DNA of 64,000 nt, taken from contig NZ_JACBXU010000001.1 of NCBI RefSeq assembly GCF_013415305.1, positions 1,860,001 through 1,924,000 on the forward strand, in the 5' to 3' direction. Under the pieces are notes generated by a model. That model worked only from the letters and a program-made list of their open reading frames with translations, was not told where the DNA came from and did no database searches. Each line of letters begins with the position of its first letter. The stretch's first letter is position 1. Below, piece by piece: positions 48,702 to 59,083 of the stretch. This DNA comes from Pantoea sp. WMus005 (lineage in GTDB: Bacteria > Pseudomonadota > Gammaproteobacteria > Enterobacterales > Enterobacteriaceae). A program made the translations under genes and the position numbers.

Positions 48702-49841
48702 TTAATAGAGTGAGTGACTGTTGCTTTCAATATGCTCTTTGGTAATACGGCCGAACATCTTCCAGTAGCACCAGGTGGTGTAAATCAGAATGATTGGGAC
48801 AAAGATAGCGGCGGCAACGGTCATCGTTTGCAGCGTCAGCAGGCTGGACGTTGCATCCCACATCGTCAGGCTGGTACCCGGCACGGTACTGGATGGCATG
48901 ATGAACGGAAACATCGCAATGCCGGCAGTCATGATGACACAGGCCAGTGTCAGTGAAGAGAACAGGAACGCCCAGGCGCCCTTCTCAACCCGCGAGCAGA
49001 GTATGGTCAGCAGCGGCAGCACTACGCCCAGCAGCGGGAACAGCCACAACACAGGATGGTTCTGGAAGTTAACCATCCAGGCACCCGCTTCGCGCACCAC
49101 GGTTTTACCCAGTGGGTTTGAGGCGGCGAAGTGATCCATCGTGCTGGTCACCACATAACCATCAATGCCATATTTCACCCAGACACCCGCCAGGATGAAG
49201 CAGATCATCATCACCAGGGCAGCAAGTTGAGCGGCAGTACGAGAACGCAGATGCAGTTCGCCCGTGGTGCGCATCTGCAGATAGGTTGCGCCCTGTGCCA
49301 GAATCATCGCCACGCTGACCACACCCGCCAGCAGGCCAAACGGATTCAGCAGCTGGAAGAAGTTGCCGGTATAGAACAGGCGCAGATACTCATCGGCATG
49401 GAATGGCACACCCTGTAACAGGTTGCCAAACGCTACGCCAATCACCAGCGGCGGCACGAAGCTGCCGATGAAAATGCCCCAGTCCCAGGCACCGCGCCAG
49501 CTGCTGTCTTCAATCTTCGAGCGGTAATCGAAGCCGACCGGACGGAAGAATAGCGATGCAAGCACCAGAATCATGGCCACGTAGAAACCTGAAAAGGCCG
49601 CCGCATAGACCATCGGCCAGGCGGCAAACAGTGCGCCACCGGCCGTGATCAGCCAGACCTGGTTGCCGTCCCAGTGCGGGGCGATACTGTTAATCATGAT
49701 GCGACGTTCAGTATCGGTACGACCCAGAATGCGCGTCAGCATGCCGACGCCCATATCAAATCCATCTGCCACAGCAAAGCCGATTAGCAGCACGCCAATC
49801 AACAGCCACCAGACAAAGCGCAGAACTTCATAATCAAACAT
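48702..49841 (-). CDS. cydB: Cytochrome bd-I ubiquinol oxidase subunit II
   Basis: This 379-residue inner membrane protein, the length of E. coli CydB, has about nine helices. It starts MFDYEVLRFVWWLLIGVLLIGFAVADGFDMGVG, broken here by its first two helices, and contains SIAPHWDGNQVWLITAGGALFA and RPVGFDYRSKIED. It pairs with CydA in the high-affinity terminal oxidase used at low oxygen. It lies 11 bp after cydA. Confidence 0.97.
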   Translation of the reverse strand: MFDYEVLRFVWWLLIGVLLIGFAVADGFDMGVGMLTRILGRTDTERRIMINSIAPHWDGNQVWLITAGGALFAAWPMVYAAAFSGFYVAMILVLASLFFRPVGFDYRSKIEDSSWRGAWDWGIFIGSFVPPLVIGVAFGNLLQGVPFHADEYLRLFYTGNFFQLLNPFGLLAGVVSVAMILAQGATYLQMRTTGELHLRSRTAAQLAALVMMICFILAGVWVKYGIDGYVVTSTMDHFAASNPLGKTVVREAGAWMVNFQNHPVLWLFPLLGVVLPLLTILCSRVEKGAWAFLFSSLTLACVIMTAGIAMFPFIMPSSTVPGTSLTMWDATSSLLTLQTMTVAAAIFVPIILIYTTWCYWKMFGRITKEHIESNSHSLY

Positions 49842-49852
49842 GGTCGCTCTCC

Positions 49853-51424
49853 TTATCCCTGAACCGGCTGCGTGGTTGCCGTGATCTGCTCATGATGATA
49901 ACGCCCGGTTTTCAGGCTGCTCGGCCCAAGGCGGGCGAATTTGAACATCAGGTACATCTCAGCCACCAGGAACAGTGTGTAGAGTCCGCAGATCAGAATC
50001 ATTGAAAACAGCAGATCGCCAACGGTCAGAGAAGAGTTCGCTACCGCAGTCGGCAGAACTTCACCGATAGCCCAGGGCTGACGCCCATACTCTGCCACGA
50101 ACCAGCCTGATTCGATCGCGATCCACGGCAGGGGAATACCCAACAGCGCCGCTTTCAGTAACCACCGGTTTTTGCCGATGCGGTTACGTAATACGCTCCA
50201 GAACGCCAGCCCGATAATGCCCAGCAGCAGGACGCCACACAGCACCATGATGCGAAAGGCGAAATAAAGTGGAGCGACACGCGGGATAGAGTCCTGCGTC
50301 GCCTTCATGATCTGTGCTTCGGTCGCATCCGCTACGTTATCGGTATAGCGTTTCAGCAGCAGACCGTAGCCAAGATCCTGCTTGTGACTGTTGAACGCGT
50401 CACGTACCGCCTGATCCTGGCTGCCACCGCGCAGTTCATTCAGCAGGGCATAGGCTTTCATGCCGTTACGGATGCGCACTTCATGCTGCGCCATCAGTTC
50501 TTTCAGGCCAGTCACCGGTGTATCGGTTGATCGGGTAGCGATCAGGCCCAGCAGCCAGGGGATCTGAATGGCATACCGGTTCTCCTGAGTTGCCTGATCG
50601 GGCAGGCCAAACAGGGTAAACGACGCCGGCGCTGGCTGGGTTTCCCACTCAGCTTCGATAGCCGCCAGCTTGGTTTTCTGCACGTCACCCATTTCGTAAC
50701 CAGACTCATCACCCAGCACGATCACTGACAGCACCGCCGCCATGCCAAAACTGGCCGCGATAGCGAATGAGCGTTTAGCAAAGGCGAAGTCACGGCCTTT
50801 CAGCATGTACCAGGCGCTGATGCCCATGATAAACATCGCGCCAGTTGTGTATCCGGCCGCGACAGTGTGAACGAATTTCACCTGCGCTACGGGGTTGAGC
50901 ACCAGCTCAGAGAAGCTGACCATCTCCATGCGCATGGTTTCGAAGTTGAACTCAGAGGCGATAGGGTTTTGCATCCAGCCGTTAGCGACCAGAATCCACA
51001 GCGCAGACATATTCGAGCCCAGCGCCACCAGCCAGGTCACCGCCATGTGCTGCACTTTACCGAGTCGATCCCAGCCAAAAAAGAACAGGCCGACAAAGGT
51101 CGATTCCAGGAAGAACGCCATCAGACCTTCAATGGCGAGCGGCGCGCCGAAGATATCGCCGACGTAGTGAGAGTAATATGACCAGTTTGTCCCGAACTGA
51201 AATTCCATGGTCAGGCCGGTGGCGACACCCAGCGCAAAGTTAATACCAAATAACTTGCCCCAGAACTTCGTCATATCTTTATAAATTTGTTTACCGCTCA
51301 GGACATATACCGTTTCCATGATCGCCAGCAAAAACGCCATACCCAGCGTTAAAGGGACGAACAGAAAATGGTACATCGCCGTTAAGGCAAACTGTAACCG
51401 CGACAGCTCGACGATATCTAACAT
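49853..51424 (-). CDS. cydA: Cytochrome bd-I ubiquinol oxidase subunit I
   Basis: This 523-residue haem-carrying subunit begins [20 protein letters not shown] with the axial His of haem b595. It has the quinol-binding Q-loop between helices 6 and 7 (about residues 250-380) and the conserved [13 protein letters not shown] after it. It reduces O2 with quinol electrons and generates proton motive force. The upstream region holds FNR- and ArcA-like sequences. Confidence 0.97.
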   Translation of the reverse strand: MLDIVELSRLQFALTAMYHFLFVPLTLGMAFLLAIMETVYVLSGKQIYKDMTKFWGKLFGINFALGVATGLTMEFQFGTNWSYYSHYVGDIFGAPLAIEGLMAFFLESTFVGLFFFGWDRLGKVQHMAVTWLVALGSNMSALWILVANGWMQNPIASEFNFETMRMEMVSFSELVLNPVAQVKFVHTVAAGYTTGAMFIMGISAWYMLKGRDFAFAKRSFAIAASFGMAAVLSVIVLGDESGYEMGDVQKTKLAAIEAEWETQPAPASFTLFGLPDQATQENRYAIQIPWLLGLIATRSTDTPVTGLKELMAQHEVRIRNGMKAYALLNELRGGSQDQAVRDAFNSHKQDLGYGLLLKRYTDNVADATEAQIMKATQDSIPRVAPLYFAFRIMVLCGVLLLGIIGLAFWSVLRNRIGKNRWLLKAALLGIPLPWIAIESGWFVAEYGRQPWAIGEVLPTAVANSSLTVGDLLFSMILICGLYTLFLVAEMYLMFKFARLGPSSLKTGRYHHEQITATTQPVQG

Positions 51425-51758
51425 AAGGACTCCTTGCTCCTCGCTTTGTCTCCGTCACGCGCGCGTTCAGATCGAACGTAATCAGAGTCAGGAACGACTG
51501 TTTATTGATTCCAGTTTTTTTATTACCAGCAGAACAGGTCTTTGAGCTGCCCGAAAAGGCGAGTTGCGAACGAGGCAGCTCTGAAAATTGTCAATTAGCG
51601 CTTTCATTAACGCGTGCTTTAACAGGAGGAAAGTGGGTGTCATCCCGGGTTGAGCAGACGTTTGAAAATGTGTGTAAAAGGCTGGATTGATGCAGCGCAA
51701 TTTACGCCTTTAGCGTCGCGCTTTGCCAGAGATATAGTTGGATATAAAACGTGATTTA

Positions 51759-51835
51759 TTGATCTGGATTAACGCAATAAGTTTCCAGATAGAGTCAGGT
51801 GGGTTTCTTGTTAATGAAATGTCATTAATGAAATA
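51759..51835 (-). promoter_or_regulatory. Candidate FNR and ArcA sites of cydABX
   Basis: TTGATCTGGATTAA (51759-51772) fits the FNR box TTGAT-N4-ATCAA with one mismatch. At 51809-51833, TGTTAATGAAA is followed by TGTCATTAATGAAA, direct repeats like ArcA-P sites (GTTAAT with about one helical turn). E. coli cydA is activated by ArcA and repressed by FNR. The sites lie 335-410 bp before the start codon, so a long leader is implied. Confidence 0.5.
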
Positions 51836-51953
51836 AGGCGTGAAGAAATAGTTTACCTTTGCCACTTTTTATTAACGTGATAAACCGCGAGCGGGTAATT
51901 TAACCGCGCCCTCCTCTTTTTAACAGCCTGCGTAATGCGCATGCGTGACCGGC

Positions 51954-51980
51954 ATAAAAAAAGCCACCCGGAGGTGGCTT
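51954..51980 (-). terminator. Terminator of the sdh-suc operon (after sucD)
   Basis: Arms AGCCACC (51962-51968) and GGTGGCT (51973-51979), read on the minus strand, are followed by TTTTTTTATG. It lies about 20-45 nt after the sucD stop codon. Confidence 0.88.
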
Positions 51981-51999
51981 AGTTTCAGATGACACTGAC

Positions 52000-52875
52000 T
52001 TATTTAATAGGTAATACAGCTTTAACTGCGTCACCGATGTCCGCCAGGCTGCGAACGGTCTTTACGCCTGCCGCTTCCAGCGCAGCAAATTTCTCATCTG
52101 CTGTGCCTTTACCACCGGCAATGATGGCACCCGCATGGCCCATACGCTTACCTTTTGGCGCGGTTACGCCTGCAATGTAGCCCACAACCGGTTTAGTCAC
52201 GTGCTCTTTAATGAAGGCTGCGGCTTCTTCTTCTGCACTGCCGCCGATCTCACCGATCATCACGATAACTTCAGTCTGTGGATCATCCTGGAACATTTTC
52301 AGGATGTCGATGAAGTTAGAGCCTGGGATCGGGTCACCGCCGATGCCGACGCAGGTTGACTGGCCGTAGCCGATGTCAGTGGTCTGCTTAACCGCTTCGT
52401 AGGTCAGAGTGCCTGAACGTGAGACGATACCAACACGGCCCGGCTGGTGAATGTGGCCTGGCATGATGCCGATCTTACATTCGCCTGGGGTGATAACACC
52501 TGGGCAATTTGGACCGATCATTCGCACGCCTGCTTCATCCAGCTTCACTTTCACGGTCAGCATATCCAGCGTCGGGATACCTTCGGTGATGGTGATGATC
52601 AGTTTGATACCCGCTTCGATCGCTTCCAGGATGCCATCTTTACAGAAAGGTGCTGGCACATAGATCACGGTCGCGGTTGCGCCCGTCGCTTCTACGGCTT
52701 CGCGCACGGTGTTGAACACCGGCAAACCGAGGTGAGTGGTGCCGCCTTTGCCTGGCGTCACGCCGCCAACCAGTTGGGTGCCGTAAGCCAGCGCCTGCTC
52801 AGAATGGAACGTCCCCTGGCCACCGGTGAAACCCTGGCAAATGACTTTGGTGTTTTTGTCGATCAGAATGGACAT
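52000..52875 (-). CDS. sucD: Succinyl-CoA synthetase alpha subunit
   Basis: This 291-residue subunit carries the phosphorylated active-site His in [15 protein letters not shown], the CoA-binding N-terminal Rossmann segment ([20 protein letters not shown]), and [11 protein letters not shown]. With SucC it makes ATP or GTP and succinate from succinyl-CoA. Its ATG overlaps the sucC stop by one base. It is the last gene of the sdhCDAB-sucABCD transcript. Confidence 0.97.
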   Translation of the reverse strand: MSILIDKNTKVICQGFTGGQGTFHSEQALAYGTQLVGGVTPGKGGTTHLGLPVFNTVREAVEATGATATVIYVPAPFCKDGILEAIEAGIKLIITITEGIPTLDMLTVKVKLDEAGVRMIGPNCPGVITPGECKIGIMPGHIHQPGRVGIVSRSGTLTYEAVKQTTDIGYGQSTCVGIGGDPIPGSNFIDILKMFQDDPQTEVIVMIGEIGGSAEEEAAAFIKEHVTKPVVGYIAGVTAPKGKRMGHAGAIIAGGKGTADEKFAALEAAGVKTVRSLADIGDAVKAVLPIK

Positions 52876-54041
52876 TATTTACCCTCCGCGGCAGCAACAA
52901 CACGCTGTGCGGCGTCTGTCAGGCTGGTTGCTGCAATGATGTTCAGACCGCTGTCCGCCAGTTTCTGGGCGCCCAGCTCGGCGTTGTTACCTTCCAGACG
53001 TACCACCACAGGCACGTTCACACCCACTTCAGCCACTGCCCCGATGATGCCGTCGGCAATCAGGTCACAGCGTACGATACCGCCGAAGATGTTAACGAAC
53101 ACGGCTTTAACCGCATCGTCAGACAGGATGATTTTGAAGGCTTCGGTCACGCGCTCTTTGGTTGCGCCGCCGCCGACATCAAGGAAGTTGGCTGGTTGAC
53201 CGCCGTGGTGCTTAACGATGTCCATGGTGCCCATCGCCAGGCCTGCGCCGTTAACCATACAACCGATGTTGCCTTCCAGCGCAACGTAGTTCAGTTCCCA
53301 CTGTGTCGCATGGGCTTCACGTGGATCTTCCTGGCTTGGATCGCGCATTTCGCGCAGCTCTGGCTGACGGAACAGGGCATTGCCATCGGCACCCAGTTTG
53401 CCATCCAGACAGATCAGATCGCCCTGCTTAGTGATCACCAGCGGGTTGATCTCAACCATCGCCAGATCGCGCTCCAGGAACAGCGTCGCCAGACCCATAA
53501 AGATCTTGGTGAACTGTCCTACCAGCTTGCCGGTCAGGCCAAGTTTGAACGCCAGCTCACGGCCCTGATAAGGCTGCGGACCCGTCAGAGGATCCAGCGC
53601 CATTTTGTGAATCAGGTGCGGGGTCTCTTCCGCCACTTTTTCAATTTCCACGCCACCTTCAGTCGAGGCCATGAAAATCACGCGACGCGTTGCGCGATCG
53701 ACCACAGCGCCCAGATAGAGCTCCTGATCGATATCGGTCGCCGCTTCAACCAGAATCTGGTTGACCGGCTGGCCGTTTGCATCTGTCTGATAGGTTACCA
53801 GGCGTTTGCCCAGCCAGTTTTCAGCAAATGCACGAATCTCTTCTTTGCTGTTAACCACTTTCACACCGCCCGCTTTACCGCGGCCACCGGCATGAACCTG
53901 ACATTTAACTACCCACGGGCCTGCGCCAATTTTAGAGGCTGCTTCTTCCGCTTCACGTGGTGTAGTACAGGCGTAACCCGTTGGTGCCGGCATGCCATAC
54001 CGTGCAAACAGTTGTTTCGCCTGGTATTCGTGTAAGTTCAT
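52875..54041 (-). CDS. sucC: Succinyl-CoA synthetase beta subunit
   Basis: This 388-residue subunit has an N-terminal ATP-grasp domain ([35 protein letters not shown]). A C-terminal CoA-ligase domain includes [13 protein letters not shown] and [13 protein letters not shown]. Length equals that of E. coli SucC (388). It follows sucB by 67 bp and overlaps sucD by one base. Confidence 0.97.
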   Translation of the reverse strand: MNLHEYQAKQLFARYGMPAPTGYACTTPREAEEAASKIGAGPWVVKCQVHAGGRGKAGGVKVVNSKEEIRAFAENWLGKRLVTYQTDANGQPVNQILVEAATDIDQELYLGAVVDRATRRVIFMASTEGGVEIEKVAEETPHLIHKMALDPLTGPQPYQGRELAFKLGLTGKLVGQFTKIFMGLATLFLERDLAMVEINPLVITKQGDLICLDGKLGADGNALFRQPELREMRDPSQEDPREAHATQWELNYVALEGNIGCMVNGAGLAMGTMDIVKHHGGQPANFLDVGGGATKERVTEAFKIILSDDAVKAVFVNIFGGIVRCDLIADGIIGAVAEVGVNVPVVVRLEGNNAELGAQKLADSGLNIIAATSLTDAAQRVVAAAEGK

Positions 54042-54108
54042 GATGTTCTATCCATTCAGGTCTGAAAAGAGTATTGAGGTTGGGCGCGCGAGGCGCGCCC
54101 GGTGAAAA

Positions 54109-55329
54109 TCAGACATCCAGCAGCAGGCGCGCCGGATCTTCCAGCATCTCTTTCACTGCAACCAGATAACCAACTGACTCACGGCCATCGATCAGACGGT
54201 GGTCGTAGGAGAGCGCCAGATACATCATTGGCAGCACCACGACCTGACCATTGACCGCCATCGGGCGATCCTTGATGGCGTGCATGCCCAGGATGGCGCT
54301 CTGCGGTGGGTTGATGATCGGGGTAGACATCAGTGAACCAAAGACGCCGCCGTTGGTAATGGTGAAGTTACCGCCGGTCAGATCTTCCACTGTCAGCTTG
54401 CCATCACGGCCTTTAACTGCCAGCTCTTTGATTTTCTTCTCGATGTCCGCCATGCTCAGCGCATCAACGTCACGCAGGACTGGTGTAACCAGACCACGTG
54501 GCGTAGAGACCGCAATGCTGACGTCGAAGTAGTTGTGGTAAACCACATCTTCCCCATCGATAGACGCATTTACTTCCGGATAGCGTTTCAACGCTTCAAC
54601 AACCGCCTTGATGTAGAAGGACATAAAGCCCAGACGTACACCGTGACGCTTCTCGAACGCCTCACCATACTGCTTACGCAGATCCATGATGGGCTTCATG
54701 TTGATTTCATTGAAGGTGGTCAGCATTGCAGTGCTGTTCTTCGCTTCCAGCAGACGCTCGGCAACACGCTTACGCAGACGCGTCATCGGCACGCGTTTTT
54801 CGCTGCGGTTAGCGACTGGCTGCTGTGGTGCAGCAGCAGCGGCTGGCGCGGCGGCTTTAGCAGCCTGCGGCTTGTCCGCCAGATGTTTTTCAACATCTTC
54901 ACGGGTCAGACGTCCGCCAACACCGCTGCCTTTGATCTGCGAGGCATCAAGATTATGCTCTGCAATCAGGCGGCGGATAGCCGGGCTAAGCGCATCGTTG
55001 CTCTCTTCTTCCAGAGACGCAGTCTGACGCTGAGCCGGGGTAGACTCTTTGCTTTCAGACTTCGCACTGCTCTCTTTACCGGCGCTGTTGCCTTCTTTCA
55101 AACGACCCAGAACCTGGCGGGAAGTGACCGTTGCGCCCTCTTCTTCCAGGACCGCTTCCAGGATACCGTCAGCCGAGGCTGGCACTTCCAGCACAACTTT
55201 GTCGGTTTCGATTTCGACCAGCACTTCATCGCGAGTCACTGCATCGCCTGGTTTTTTGTGCCAGGTTGCCACAGAGGCATCGGCAACCGATTCAGGCAGG
55301 TCGGGAACGAGAATATCTACGCTACTCAT
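54109..55329 (-). CDS. sucB: Dihydrolipoyllysine succinyltransferase (E2 of 2-oxoglutarate dehydrogenase)
   Basis: This 406-residue E2 has an N-terminal lipoyl domain with the lipoylated Lys in [14 protein letters not shown] linker leads to the peripheral-subunit-binding domain ([21 protein letters not shown]). The catalytic core contains the active-site [16 protein letters not shown]. It forms the 24-mer core binding SucA and Lpd. It lies 15 bp after sucA. Confidence 0.97.
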   Translation of the reverse strand: MSSVDILVPDLPESVADASVATWHKKPGDAVTRDEVLVEIETDKVVLEVPASADGILEAVLEEEGATVTSRQVLGRLKEGNSAGKESSAKSESKESTPAQRQTASLEEESNDALSPAIRRLIAEHNLDASQIKGSGVGGRLTREDVEKHLADKPQAAKAAAPAAAAAPQQPVANRSEKRVPMTRLRKRVAERLLEAKNSTAMLTTFNEINMKPIMDLRKQYGEAFEKRHGVRLGFMSFYIKAVVEALKRYPEVNASIDGEDVVYHNYFDVSIAVSTPRGLVTPVLRDVDALSMADIEKKIKELAVKGRDGKLTVEDLTGGNFTITNGGVFGSLMSTPIINPPQSAILGMHAIKDRPMAVNGQVVVLPMMYLALSYDHRLIDGRESVGYLVAVKEMLEDPARLLLDV

Positions 55330-55344
55330 TATCTTTCCTTTTAA

Positions 55345-58152
55345 TTAATTAACGTTCAGCGCGTCATTAACCAGGTCTTGCTGCTGTTGTTGGTGTACGG
55401 ACATGTAACCCACGGCCGGTGAGGCGGAGGCCGGGCGGCCGGCATAACGTAAGGTCGCACCAAATGGCACAACTTCACGGAAATGATGCTGGCTGCAGTA
55501 CCAGGCGCCCTGATTCAGCGGCTCTTCCTGACACCAGACAAAGTCCTGTACGTGAGAATACGCTTTTACTGCTTCCTGAACCGCATGATGCGGGAACGGA
55601 TAGAGCTGCTCGATGCGCACAATAGCCACATCGGTCTGCTCATTTTTACGACGCTGCTCAAGCAGGTCGTAATAAACTTTACCGGAGCACAGCACGACGC
55701 GTTTCACGCCCTGCGGATCCAGATCGTCAACTTCGCCAATCGCAGGCTGGAAGCTGCCGTTAGCCAGTTCATCCAGCGTAGAGATCGCCAGCGGATGACG
55801 CAGCAGAGATTTCGGCGACATCACAATCAGCGGACGGCGCATACCGCGCAGCGCCTGACGACGCAGCATATGGTAAACCTGTGCGGGTGTAGACGGCACG
55901 CAGACCTGCATGTTCTGCTCAGCGCAAAGTTGCAGATAACGCTCCAGTCGCGCAGAGGAGTGCTCTGGCCCCTGGCCTTCATAACCGTGCGGCAGCAGCA
56001 TCACCAGGCCACACATACGGCCCCATTTCTGCTCGCCGGAGCTGATGAACTGGTCGATAACAACCTGTGCACCGTTGGCGAAGTCACCAAACTGCGCTTC
56101 CCAGATGGTCAGGATGCGCGGCTCTGCGGTGGCGTAGCCATACTCAAAGGCCAGTACCGCCTCTTCAGACAGCACGGAGTCCCAGACTCTGAACTGCCCC
56201 TGTCCGCTGTGCACATGGTGCAGAGGGGTATACGTTGAGCCGTTTGCCTGGTTGTGCACGACCGCGTGGCGGTGGAAGAAGGTACCGCGACCGGTATCTT
56301 CACCCGACAGGCGAACCGGAATACCTTCATCAACCAGCGTGGCGTAGGCCAGGTTTTCCGCGCCGCCCCAGTCAAAGGCTTTCTCGCCTTCAGCCATCAG
56401 ACGACGATCGTTATAAATCTTGGCAACACGCGACTGCACTTCAACCTCTTCAGGCACCTGGCTGATACGCAGCGCCAGTTCCTTCAGACGTTTCATGTCG
56501 ACCTGAGCCGGGTATGGCTCATCCCACTCGTGATTCAGATAAGGGGACCAGGTAAAGGAGTGCAGACTCATTGGACGCCATTCCGGCACCACACACTCGC
56601 CCGCATCCAGCGCGTCACGGTAAAGATTGACCATTTCGGTCGCATCTTCCTGCGTGGCAACGGCTTCACCTTCCAGACGATCGGCGTAGATTTTACGCGG
56701 CGTCGGGTGTTTTTTGATTTTCTGGTACATCAGCGGCTGGGTCGCACTTGGCTCATCCGCCTCGTTGTGACCATGACGGCGATAGCAGACCAGATCGATA
56801 AACACATCACGTTTAAAGGTGTTGCGGTAATCGAGCGCCAGACGGGTTACAAAAGCAACCGCTTCCGGGTCATCTGCGTTGACGTGGAAAATCGGTGCCA
56901 GCACCATTTTGCCGATGTCGGTGCAGTAAGGGGTAGAACGCGCATCTTTCGGGTTGGAAGTGGTAAAGCCAACCTGGTTGTTGATGACGATGCGAACGGT
57001 TCCGCCCACTTCATAGCCGCGCGCCTGAGACATGTTCAGGGTTTCCTGAACCACGCCCTGGCCAATCACAGCCGCATCACCGTGAATGGTGATCGGTAAG
57101 ACTTTATTGCTGGCTGGCTCATCCAGACGGTCCAGACGGGCACGCACAGAACCCATGACCACCGGGCTGACGATCTCCAGGTGTGACGGGTTAAATGCCA
57201 GCGCCAGGTGAACCAGGCCGCCTTCGGTTTCCACGTCAGAGGAGAAGCCCATGTGGTACTTCACGTCACCGGTGCCCAGATGCTCTTTGTGCTTACCGGC
57301 GAACTCGTCAAACAGATCCTGTGGCTTTTTACCCAGCACGTTGATCAGCACGTTGAGACGACCACGGTGCGCCATACCCAGTACGACTTCACGGGTACCG
57401 CTTTTACCGGCGTGACGAATCATTTCGCGCAGCATCGGCACCAGCGCATCGCCGCCTTCCAGCGAGAAGCGTTTAGCCCCTGGGAACTTCGCCCCAAGAT
57501 ATTTTTCCAGCCCTTCTGCCGCAGTCAGCTCTTTCAGGAAACCTTTTTTCTCTTCGTTGCTGAACGCTGCACGGCCCGCGACCGACTCAAGACGCTGCTG
57601 AATCCAGCGTTTCTCATCGGTGTTGTTGATGTGCATATATTCTGCGCCAATCGAGCCGCAGTAAGTCTGCGTCAGCGCCTCGAAGAGATCGGCCAGCTTC
57701 ATGGTGTCTTTGCCAATGGCAAAAGAACCTACGTTAAAGCTTTCCTGAAAATCAGCCTCGGTCAGATCGTGAAAAGCGGGTTCGAGATCGGTGACACGGT
57801 CCTGTTTCCACAGGCCAAGCGGATCAAGATTGGCATGCTGATGGCCGCGGAAACGAAACGCGTTGATCAGCTGCAGCACTTTCACTTGCTTGGAGTTGGT
57901 TTCCGGATCGGAGACAGATGAGGTGTAACGAGATGCATCTTTCGCCAGGCGACGGAAGTACTCACGTGTGGTGGAGTGAAACTGCTCAGGTTTCATTCCG
58001 GTGCCCGGTAACTGCTGGAACATCGAGCGCCACACTGCATCGACAGAGTCAGGATCGGTCAGGAAATCCTCATAGAGCTGCTCTATGTAAGACTGATTCG
58101 CGCCGGCCAGCCAGGAAGAGTCCAGCCAGGGCTTCATCGCGCTGTTCTGCAT
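55345..58152 (-). CDS. sucA: 2-oxoglutarate dehydrogenase E1 component
   Basis: This 935-residue ThDP-dependent E1 has the N-terminal helix that binds E2/E3 (DSSWLAGANQSYIEQLYEDF). GMAHRGRLNVLINV, the ThDP/Mg segment HGDAAVIGQGVVQETLN, and GQGPEHSSARLERYLQLCAE are also visible. It decarboxylates 2-oxoglutarate and passes the succinyl group to SucB. E. coli SucA is 933 residues. A 200-bp gap with a strong hairpin separates it from sdhB. Confidence 0.98.
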   Translation of the reverse strand: MQNSAMKPWLDSSWLAGANQSYIEQLYEDFLTDPDSVDAVWRSMFQQLPGTGMKPEQFHSTTREYFRRLAKDASRYTSSVSDPETNSKQVKVLQLINAFRFRGHQHANLDPLGLWKQDRVTDLEPAFHDLTEADFQESFNVGSFAIGKDTMKLADLFEALTQTYCGSIGAEYMHINNTDEKRWIQQRLESVAGRAAFSNEEKKGFLKELTAAEGLEKYLGAKFPGAKRFSLEGGDALVPMLREMIRHAGKSGTREVVLGMAHRGRLNVLINVLGKKPQDLFDEFAGKHKEHLGTGDVKYHMGFSSDVETEGGLVHLALAFNPSHLEIVSPVVMGSVRARLDRLDEPASNKVLPITIHGDAAVIGQGVVQETLNMSQARGYEVGGTVRIVINNQVGFTTSNPKDARSTPYCTDIGKMVLAPIFHVNADDPEAVAFVTRLALDYRNTFKRDVFIDLVCYRRHGHNEADEPSATQPLMYQKIKKHPTPRKIYADRLEGEAVATQEDATEMVNLYRDALDAGECVVPEWRPMSLHSFTWSPYLNHEWDEPYPAQVDMKRLKELALRISQVPEEVEVQSRVAKIYNDRRLMAEGEKAFDWGGAENLAYATLVDEGIPVRLSGEDTGRGTFFHRHAVVHNQANGSTYTPLHHVHSGQGQFRVWDSVLSEEAVLAFEYGYATAEPRILTIWEAQFGDFANGAQVVIDQFISSGEQKWGRMCGLVMLLPHGYEGQGPEHSSARLERYLQLCAEQNMQVCVPSTPAQVYHMLRRQALRGMRRPLIVMSPKSLLRHPLAISTLDELANGSFQPAIGEVDDLDPQGVKRVVLCSGKVYYDLLEQRRKNEQTDVAIVRIEQLYPFPHHAVQEAVKAYSHVQDFVWCQEEPLNQGAWYCSQHHFREVVPFGATLRYAGRPASASPAVGYMSVHQQQQQDLVNDALNVN

Positions 58153-58315
58153 TGTGATCCCTTAAGCATTGCTATGCTTTTTTGAGGTTTCATTTGTTGC
58201 CGCTTTCGCGGTTTGCCGTAGTGAGTTCAGCGATACGAGCACTTTGCGCAGCGCGCGTGGCCCGTAAGGGAACCTTTGTAAACGTGGTCATCACCGCGCT
58301 TACAGAGGCTTCCGT

Positions 58316-58344
58316 AAAACACCGGGAACCTGAGGTTCCCGGTG
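58316..58344 (-). other. Strong hairpin in the sdhB-sucA intergenic region
   Basis: Arms CACCGGGAACC (58320-58330) and GGTTCCCGGTG (58334-58344) form an 11-bp perfect stem with a three-base loop, starting nine bases after the sdhB stop (minus strand). It is followed there by TTTTACGG. The short T-run suggests a partial terminator or an mRNA-stabilising 3' end that sets the sdh:suc ratio. Confidence 0.7.
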
Positions 58345-58352
58345 AAGAGTAC

Positions 58353-59069
58353 TTATGCGCCGCGCTGCAGCAACATCGACTTAATATGGCCGATGGCACG
58401 CGTCGGGTTCAGCCCTTTCGGGCATACGCTCACACAGTTCATGATGCTATGGCAGCGGAATACGCTGAAAGCATCATTCAGATTATCAAGACGCGCTTCC
58501 GTTTCGGTGTCGCGACTGTCAATCAGGAAGCGGTATGCCGCCAGCAGGCCAGCAGGACCGATGAACTTCTCAGGGTTCCACCAGAATGATGGGCATGAGG
58601 TTGAGCAGCAGGCACAGAGAATACACTCGTACAGGCCATCCAGGTGCTCACGCTCTTCCGGCATCTGCAGATGTTCACGCGCTGGCGGATTTTCCCCATT
58701 ATTCAACAGGAAAGGCTTAATTTTCTCATACTGTGCATAAAACTGGCTCATGTCTACGACCAGGTCACGCACCACCGGTAAACCCGGCAAGGGACGGATA
58801 ACAATCTTCTGTTTGCCGTTACCCAGTGCCGAGACGGGCGTAATGCAGGCCAGTCCATTTTTACCGTTCATGTTGAGGCCATCAGAGCCACACACGCCTT
58901 CACGGCAGGAGCGACGAAACGCCAGAGTAGGATCTTTCTCTTTCAGGCGAATCAGCGCATCCAGCAGCATCATGTCGCGACCGTCTTCCGACTCCAGGGT
59001 GTAATCCTGCATGCGCGGTTTGTCGTCAACGTCTGGATTGTAGCGATAAATTGAAAACTCGAGTCTCAT
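58353..59069 (-). CDS. sdhB: Succinate dehydrogenase iron-sulfur subunit
   Basis: This 238-residue electron-transfer subunit has a plant-type [2Fe-2S] site (RRSCREGVCGSDGLNMNG, then the fourth Cys in NGLACIT). Two ferredoxin-like cluster motifs follow (CILCACCSTSCPSFWW and CVSVCPKGLNP). It relays electrons from SdhA FAD to ubiquinone at SdhCD. Length equals that of E. coli SdhB. It lies 14 bp after sdhA. Confidence 0.97.
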   Translation of the reverse strand: MRLEFSIYRYNPDVDDKPRMQDYTLESEDGRDMMLLDALIRLKEKDPTLAFRRSCREGVCGSDGLNMNGKNGLACITPVSALGNGKQKIVIRPLPGLPVVRDLVVDMSQFYAQYEKIKPFLLNNGENPPAREHLQMPEEREHLDGLYECILCACCSTSCPSFWWNPEKFIGPAGLLAAYRFLIDSRDTETEARLDNLNDAFSVFRCHSIMNCVSVCPKGLNPTRAIGHIKSMLLQRGA

Positions 59070-59083
59070 GATCGTCTCCGAAA

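Larger units (their letters stand above)
51425..51999. other. Intergenic region between sucD and cydA
   Basis: No credible gene lies in 575 bp; mngR-mngA-mngB of E. coli are absent here. The right end holds the sucD terminator. The middle (51755-51835) holds candidate FNR and ArcA sites, and the part next to cydA would be a long untranslated leader of the cyd operon. I see no other named element. Confidence 0.7.

Noticed and set aside
53196..54035. 279-codon plus-strand frame opposite sucC
   Set aside because: Antisense shadow of a highly conserved gene; composition is a by-product of the codon bias on the other strand.
56254..57099. 281-codon plus-strand frame opposite sucA
   Set aside because: Antisense shadow of sucA, with no start signal or recognisable motif.
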